A DNA stretch of 11,706 nucleotides from the NCBI GenBank assembly GCA_025362535.1, contig JANYGE010000386.1, positions 1 through 11,706 on the forward strand. The letters run 5' to 3'. Below are positions 7,015-11,706 of the stretch, piece by piece. The stretch's first letter is position 1. Every line of letters starts with the position of its first letter. Source of the stretch: Hyphomicrobiales bacterium (GTDB lineage: Bacteria > Pseudomonadota > Alphaproteobacteria > Rhizobiales > Aestuariivirgaceae). The translations under genes and the position numbers were made by a program. The notes under the pieces are model-generated. The model did no database searches and was not told the origin of the DNA. It saw only the letters and a program-made list of their open reading frames with translations.

Positions 7015-8429
7015 TCGCCATGCTTTCGCACAATATGGCGCCACTTATGTTTGCTGGCCTCATCTTGTTCATGATTTGTGGTTATCACGCGGCCTTCTCA
7101 CTCGCAGCCGTAGGCTTAGCCTTTGGAGTGCTCGGCATTGAGCTTGGTCTCATCCAGCCTGATTTCCTTGGCAACATCGTATTTCAACTGGAAGCGATCG
7201 TACGCAATGATCTCTTGCTCGCTATTCCATTCTTCACCTTGATGGGAACCATCCTCGAAAGATCGGGACTGGCTGAAGATTTGCTCGAAGGCTTTGGCCA
7301 ACTTTTTGGCAGCGTGCGTGGCGGCCTGTCTTATGCGGTTATCTTGGTGGGTGCAGTGCTCGGTGCCATCACCGGCACGGTAGCGGCTTCGGTCATTGCA
7401 ATGGGTCTCATCTCTCTGCCGATCATGCTGAAATATGGCTACAATGTCCGCCATGCCACCGGAGTGATCGCGGCATCCGGCACCATCACCCAGCTCATCC
7501 CCCCTTCCCTTGTGCTGGTGGTTTTAGCCGATCAGATGGGTGTTGATGTTGGGCAAATGTATCTAGGGGCCATGGGCCCCAGCTTTGTGCAAGTCTTGCT
7601 GTTCATCGCTTGGGTTTTCATTGTTTCAATTCTCTATCCCAAATCCGTTCCAGCCCTGCCCCCTGAAGCACGCACCTTGCGCGGCTGGCCCCTGGCAAAG
7701 CGTTGCATCAGAGGAATGGTGCCTTCCCTCATTCTCATATTCATTGTTTTGGGCACCATTTTTATGGGCTTTGCAACAGCAACCGAAGCCGGAGCCATGG
7801 GCGTCATAGGGGCATTTGTCCTCGCCAAACTCAATGGCAAGCTCACCTTTGCGCTCACCTACCAGGGCATGCAAACCACCATGCGGATCACCACCATGGT
7901 TATATTGATCCTCATCGGTTCGCGCGTCTTCTCCCTCGTGTTCCAGGGTGTTGGTGGCAAGGAATGGATTGAAGGGCTGCTCACCAACCTGCCCGGCGGG
8001 CAATTTGGATTTCTGGTCTTTGTTAATCTGTTCGTCTTTGTGATTGCGTTCTTTCTCGATTTCTTCGAAATTGCCTTCATCATTGTGCCCCTGCTCATGC
8101 CAGCCGCCCACGCTCTTGGTATAAATCCAGTTTGGCTCGGCGTTTTGTTGGGTGCCAATATTCAAACCAGTTTCATGCATCCACCCTTTGGCTTTGCGTT
8201 GTTTTATTTGCGTGGCATTGCGCCACCCAACATTAAGAGCAGCGATATCTATTGGGGCGCTATTCCCTGGGTGGTCTTGCAGCTCATCCTTGTTGGGCTT
8301 CTGATTGTGTTCCCGCAAATTGTCACCTTCGCCTTGGATAAGGAACTCGTCATCGATCCAAACTTTAAAGTGATCGTACCAGACCAAAGCCCGTCGCTTG
8401 ATCTCAATCTAGCCCCCATCATCAAATGA
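7011..8429 (+). CDS. TRAP transporter large permease (DctM family)
   Basis: DctM is the ion-coupled translocation subunit, moving the substrate released by the periplasmic receptor across the inner membrane. The 472 aa product is very hydrophobic, consistent with about 12 helices. It has family hallmarks: LLLAIPFFTLMGTILERSGLAEDLL (about 67-91), GAITGTVAASVIAMGLISLP, GTITQLIPPSLVLVVLADQ with the conserved PPS, ATATEAGAMGV, and EIAFIIVPLLMPA. The ATG at 7011 overlaps the small-permease stop as ATGA, with GAGAAA about 8 bases upstream; ATG at 7020 is an alternative. The last 40 or so residues are a polar tail after the final helix. It ends at a convergent hairpin shared with the receptor gene. 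Confidence 0.96.
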   Translation: MIAMLSHNMAPLMFAGLILFMICGYHAAFSLAAVGLAFGVLGIELGLIQPDFLGNIVFQLEAIVRNDLLLAIPFFTLMGTILERSGLAEDLLEGFGQLFGSVRGGLSYAVILVGAVLGAITGTVAASVIAMGLISLPIMLKYGYNVRHATGVIAASGTITQLIPPSLVLVVLADQMGVDVGQMYLGAMGPSFVQVLLFIAWVFIVSILYPKSVPALPPEARTLRGWPLAKRCIRGMVPSLILIFIVLGTIFMGFATATEAGAMGVIGAFVLAKLNGKLTFALTYQGMQTTMRITTMVILILIGSRVFSLVFQGVGGKEWIEGLLTNLPGGQFGFLVFVNLFVFVIAFFLDFFEIAFIIVPLLMPAAHALGINPVWLGVLLGANIQTSFMHPPFGFALFYLRGIAPPNIKSSDIYWGAIPWVVLQLILVGLLIVFPQIVTFALDKELVIDPNFKVIVPDQSPSLDLNLAPIIK

Positions 8430-8457
8430 AAAAGGCCCCACATCAGGGCCCTTTCCT
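8429..8457. terminator. Hairpin between convergent large permease and receptor genes
   Basis: AAAGGCCC (8431-8438) pairs with GGGCCCTTT (8446-8454) with one extra C, around a 7-base loop. On the minus strand the stem is followed by five T (complement of 8429-8433), so it suits the receptor gene. On the plus strand the tail TTTCCTTC is a poor T-run, so termination of the permease operon here would be weaker. Confidence 0.72.
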
Positions 8458-8469
8458 TCACTATAGTGA
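8458..8469. repeat. Perfect 12-bp palindrome
   Basis: TCACTATAGTGA is its own reverse complement and lies between the shared hairpin and the stop of the receptor gene. It may simply be part of the termination region. I know of no protein site it matches. Confidence 0.5.
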
Positions 8470-8474
8470 TAAGA

Positions 8475-9599
<1,125 letters not shown>

Positions 9600-9670
9600 C
9601 TAGTTTTTCAAACTATAAACACAGATTCCACCAAAAGAAAACCCAACCGACCAAAAGCGAAAACGTGCGC

Positions 9671-10768
9671 TTAGGTATTAAACCTAAAATGCATCACATC
9701 ACCATTAGCCACCACATATTCCTTGCCTTCTAAGCGGAACTTGCCAGCAAGCTTGGCCCCTGCTTCGCCTTTGCCTGCCACATAATCATCATAGGCAATC
9801 GTCTCGGAGCGGATGAAGCCTTTTTCAAAATCCGTGTGGATCACACCCGCAGCAGCGGGGGCTTTGGTGCCTTGGGTGATGGTCCAGGCGCGGGCTTCTT
9901 TCGGGCCAACCGTGAAATAAGTGAACAGGCCGAGGAGCTCATAGCCCGCTCTAATCACCCGGTTCAAACCGGGTTCGGCCAAGCCTACAGCATCGAGAAA
10001 GTCTTTCTGGTCGGCTTGCGCCATTAAAGCGATTTCGCTTTCGATCTTGGCGGAAACCACCACAGCCACATTGCCTTCAGTTTTGGCAAAGGCCTTCACG
10101 CGCTCGGAAAAATCATTGCCCTTGTCGGCAGCGGCTTCTTCCACATTGCACACATAAAGTACAGGCTTTGAAGAGAGTAGACCCAAGCCTTGAAAAATCT
10201 TTTCTTCATCAGCAGTGCGTTCAGTCACCCGCGCTGGCTTGCCTTCGCGCAGCAACACCAAAGCCCGCATCATCAGGTCAGCCAATTCCTTCTGATCCTT
10301 GTCGCCTTGCTTGCCTTTTTTCTCGGCAGCAGGCTGGCGCTTTTCCAGCGCTTCTAAATCAGCCAACATCAATTCCGTTTCAATAATTTCAATATCCGCC
10401 AAGGGATCAATCTTGCCCGACACATGCGTGATGTCACCATCTTCAAAACAACGCACCACATGGGCAATAGCATCAGTCTCGCGAATGTTAGCGAGGAACT
10501 GATTGCCCAAGCCTTCGCCCTTGGAAGCACCTTTCACAAGGCCCGCAATATCTACAAAGGTAAGCCGCGTTGGGATAATTTGTTGGCTGCCCGCAATGGC
10601 GGCAAGCACATCAAGTCTGGGGTCTGGCACGCCCACATCACCGACGTTGGGCTCAATCGTGCAAAACGGATAATTCGCCGCCTGCGCCGCCGATGTTTGC
10701 GTCAGCGCATTGAACAACGTGGATTTGCCCACATTCGGCAAACCAACAATGCCACATTTAAAACCCAT
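9671..10768 (-). CDS. ychF: Redox-regulated ribosome-associated ATPase YchF
   Basis: YchF (OLA1 family) is an Obg-class P-loop protein that binds ribosomes and prefers ATP over GTP. The 365 aa length is standard. Visible in order: Walker A GLPNVGKST (9-17), switch region NYPFCTIEPN (32-41), DIAG (73-76) followed by LVKGAS, a helical insertion around 125-200, NVEE (208-211) in place of the GTP-specific NKxD, and a C-terminal TGS domain (about 280-363) ending FRFNT. AAGGA sits 6 bases before the ATG, inside the end of pth, and the two genes are 2 bases apart, so they are cotranscribed and probably translationally coupled. No clear terminator follows before the receptor gene 95 bases on. Confidence 0.98.
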   Translation of the reverse strand: MGFKCGIVGLPNVGKSTLFNALTQTSAAQAANYPFCTIEPNVGDVGVPDPRLDVLAAIAGSQQIIPTRLTFVDIAGLVKGASKGEGLGNQFLANIRETDAIAHVVRCFEDGDITHVSGKIDPLADIEIIETELMLADLEALEKRQPAAEKKGKQGDKDQKELADLMMRALVLLREGKPARVTERTADEEKIFQGLGLLSSKPVLYVCNVEEAAADKGNDFSERVKAFAKTEGNVAVVVSAKIESEIALMAQADQKDFLDAVGLAEPGLNRVIRAGYELLGLFTYFTVGPKEARAWTITQGTKAPAAAGVIHTDFEKGFIRSETIAYDDYVAGKGEAGAKLAGKFRLEGKEYVVANGDVMHFRFNT

Positions 10769-10770
10769 GA

Positions 10771-11367
10771 TCAGTCCTTCTTTTTTTCTCTCGGCGGAGG
10801 CGGGTTCACTTTCAAATGCACATGGCTTTGAAACTTCGCTTCCGCCCCTTCAATCAACATGGCGGCGTTATCTGCTACCGCGTCCAACAATGCAACCAGC
10901 CATTCACGATCACTTTTAGCAAAATCACCCAGCACATGCGGCATCACCATGCGGGCATCTCCGGGGTGGCCAATGCCAAGCCGCACGCGCTTAAACTCTG
11001 GAGTGATATGAGAGGAGATCGAGCGAATGCCATTATGGCCGGCCGCCCCACCACCCAGCTTCACCCGAATTTTGCTCGGCTCCAAATCCAGCTCATCATA
11101 AAATACAAACACTTTATCCAGCGGCATATTATGAAAGCGCACCGCTTCGCCCACCGAGCGGCCAGACTCATTCATAAAAATCTGCGGCTTCAGCAGCAGC
11201 ACTTTTTCGCCCGCCAAAACACCCTCAGAAATCTCGCCTTGAAACTTCTTTTTCCACGGTGAAAAACCATGCGCTGCAGCAATCACATCCACCGCCATGA
11301 AACCGATATTATGGCGGTTAGAAGCATATTTAGCCCCCGGATTGCCGAGGCCAACAAACAAAAACAT
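10771..11367 (-). CDS. pth: Peptidyl-tRNA hydrolase
   Basis: Pth cleaves the ester bond of peptidyl-tRNAs that drop off the ribosome, freeing tRNA. The 198 aa product has the bacterial Pth signature [19 protein letters not shown] (5-23) with catalytic H19, and matches the E. coli active site at N9, N66, D91 and N112 ([21 protein letters not shown]). The last residues, [11 protein letters not shown], are a Pro-rich charged tail of the kind common outside the conserved fold; its Lys-Lys-Asp codons also form the ychF ribosome binding site. The ATG at 11367 is preceded by a very strong AAGGAGG, 4 bases away. The gene follows rplY but beyond a terminator, and has a candidate promoter of its own. 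Confidence 0.98.
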   Translation of the reverse strand: MFLFVGLGNPGAKYASNRHNIGFMAVDVIAAAHGFSPWKKKFQGEISEGVLAGEKVLLLKPQIFMNESGRSVGEAVRFHNMPLDKVFVFYDELDLEPSKIRVKLGGGAAGHNGIRSISSHITPEFKRVRLGIGHPGDARMVMPHVLGDFAKSDREWLVALLDAVADNAAMLIEGAEAKFQSHVHLKVNPPPPREKKKD

Positions 11368-11400
11368 ATGGCCTCCTTAAGAGCGTGGTTGATGATCTGT

Positions 11401-11429
11401 GCTATAAGCGATGGTCCAATCGGTTGCAA
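11401..11429 (-). promoter_or_regulatory. Candidate sigma-70 promoter for pth-ychF
   Basis: Read on the minus strand, TTGCAA (complement of 11424-11429) and TATAGC (complement of 11401-11406) are separated by exactly 17 bases. Each matches the consensus at 4 of 6 positions. It lies after the rplY terminator and about 33 bases before the pth ATG, leaving a short leader that contains the AAGGAGG site. Inference from spacing and position only. Confidence 0.55.
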
Positions 11430-11440
11430 GTTTGCATCCC

Positions 11441-11476
11441 TCAAACAAAAACGGCGGAGATTTCTCTCCGCCGTTT
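11441..11476 (-). terminator. Intrinsic terminator after rplY
   Basis: Bases 11449-11460 and 11465-11476 form a perfect 12-bp stem rich in G and C at its centre. On the minus strand the loop reads GAAA, a stable GNRA tetraloop, and is followed by TTGTTTG; with the stem's last three T this makes a run of five T. It begins about 20 bases after the rplY stop and precedes pth. Confidence 0.92.
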
Positions 11477-11497
11477 CCAAAACCAATTGTAAAAAAC

Positions 11498-11706
11498 TTA
11501 CTTCTTCTTGGGCGCAGGAGCAGCTGCAGCAGCTTTTGCCGGCGCGGCACCCTTGGCCGGGGCGGCAGCTTTGCCACCCTTAGCTGGAGCAGCGGCAGCA
11601 GCGGCCTTAGGATCTGGGGCCTTCTGGTTCGAAGCTGGAACTTCAGCAGAAACAGCACCTTCAGGGGCTGCTTCTTCCTTGGCCTGAGCCGAGATTGCGC
11701 AAAGTG
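11498..11706 (-). CDS. rplY: Ribosomal protein L25 (Ctc family), C-terminal tail (partial)
   Basis: The last 68 codons of a minus-strand gene enter from the right edge. The start of the visible part (LCAISAQAKEEAAPEG) fits the final strand of the L25/Ctc beta domain, usually written TIATxxAP, followed by an acidic linker. The remainder is a low-complexity tail of Ala, Pro, Lys and Gly with repeated PAKG/PAKA units ending in PAPKKK. L25 binds 5S rRNA in the large ribosomal subunit. The identification rests mainly on the well-known alphaproteobacterial order rplY-pth-ychF and on the tail type, since the conserved N-terminal domain is outside the window. Another Ala/Lys-rich protein is possible but less likely. 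Confidence 0.75.
   Translation of the reverse strand, partial: LCAISAQAKEEAAPEGAVSAEVPASNQKAPDPKAAAAAAPAKGGKAAAPAKGAAPAKAAAAAPAPKKK

Noticed and set aside
7626..8387. Long open frame (253 codons) on the minus strand opposite the large TRAP permease.
   Set aside because: It is antisense to a clear membrane protein; its polar, His/Glu/Asn-rich product is the typical mirror of hydrophobic codons and shows no domain or ribosome binding site support.
9612..9640. TATAGT on the minus strand (complement of 9612-9617) as a -10 for the receptor gene.
   Set aside because: The -10 is good (5 of 6), but the sequence 17 bases upstream (TTTCTT) is a poor -35, so it is too weak to list as a promoter.
9655..9673. 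Small hairpin after the ychF stop (AAGCG pairing with CGCTT, 8-base loop, short T-run).
   Set aside because: Only a 5-bp stem with a long loop; not enough to call a terminator.
11377..11658. Arg/Leu/Pro-rich frame on the minus strand overlapping the L25 tail.
   Set aside because: It is a frameshifted reading of the Ala/Pro/Lys repeats and runs through the terminator hairpin; the L25 frame explains the sequence better.

Overview
The window reads as ordinary chromosomal housekeeping DNA from an alphaproteobacterium, probably Hyphomicrobiales-like. The evidence is the petABC cytochrome bc1 operon divergent from trmL with hemF nearby, the rplY-pth-ychF order, a HemF ending in the short '-RWP' terminus I associate with rhizobial HemF, and a TakP-type TRAP transporter. 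Base composition looks moderate (near 50% GC by eye). No tRNA, rRNA, CRISPR array, insertion sequence, phage gene or attachment site was seen, and no stretch over 300 bases lacks a gene.

Layout. 1-80: start of a minus-strand secreted or membrane protein that runs off the left edge. 179-218: a strong hairpin terminator for the bc1 operon. 237-2896: petA-petB-petC on the minus strand. 3060-3527: trmL on the plus strand, divergent from petA. 3516-4886: a minus-strand TadG-like protein with a von Willebrand A domain, its 3' end overlapping trmL by 12 bases. 4998-8429: a tight plus-strand run of hemF, apt and the small and large TRAP permeases, every junction overlapping by 1 to 4 bases. 8475-9575: the matching periplasmic solute receptor (TakP-like), on the minus strand and convergent with its permease genes. 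9671-11367: ychF and pth, 2 bases apart, on the minus strand. 11498-11706: the Ala/Pro/Lys-rich tail of ribosomal protein L25, followed by a perfect hairpin terminator and a candidate promoter for pth-ychF.

How the genes fit together. The bc1 complex and HemF (oxygen-dependent heme synthesis) both serve aerobic respiration and heme supply. Apt salvages adenine. The TRAP genes probably form one three-part, ion-driven importer for a 2-oxoacid or similar organic acid, with its receptor in a separate transcription unit. L25, Pth and YchF all act around the ribosome. TrmL modifies the tRNA wobble base. The TadG-like gene is the one accessory-looking item, sitting between otherwise core genes.

I found no convincing undescribed system. 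The points most worth a second look are the split TRAP operon with its permeases translationally linked to hemF-apt, the solitary VWA/TadG gene, the insertion in the small TRAP permease, and the terminator-promoter arrangement between rplY and pth.
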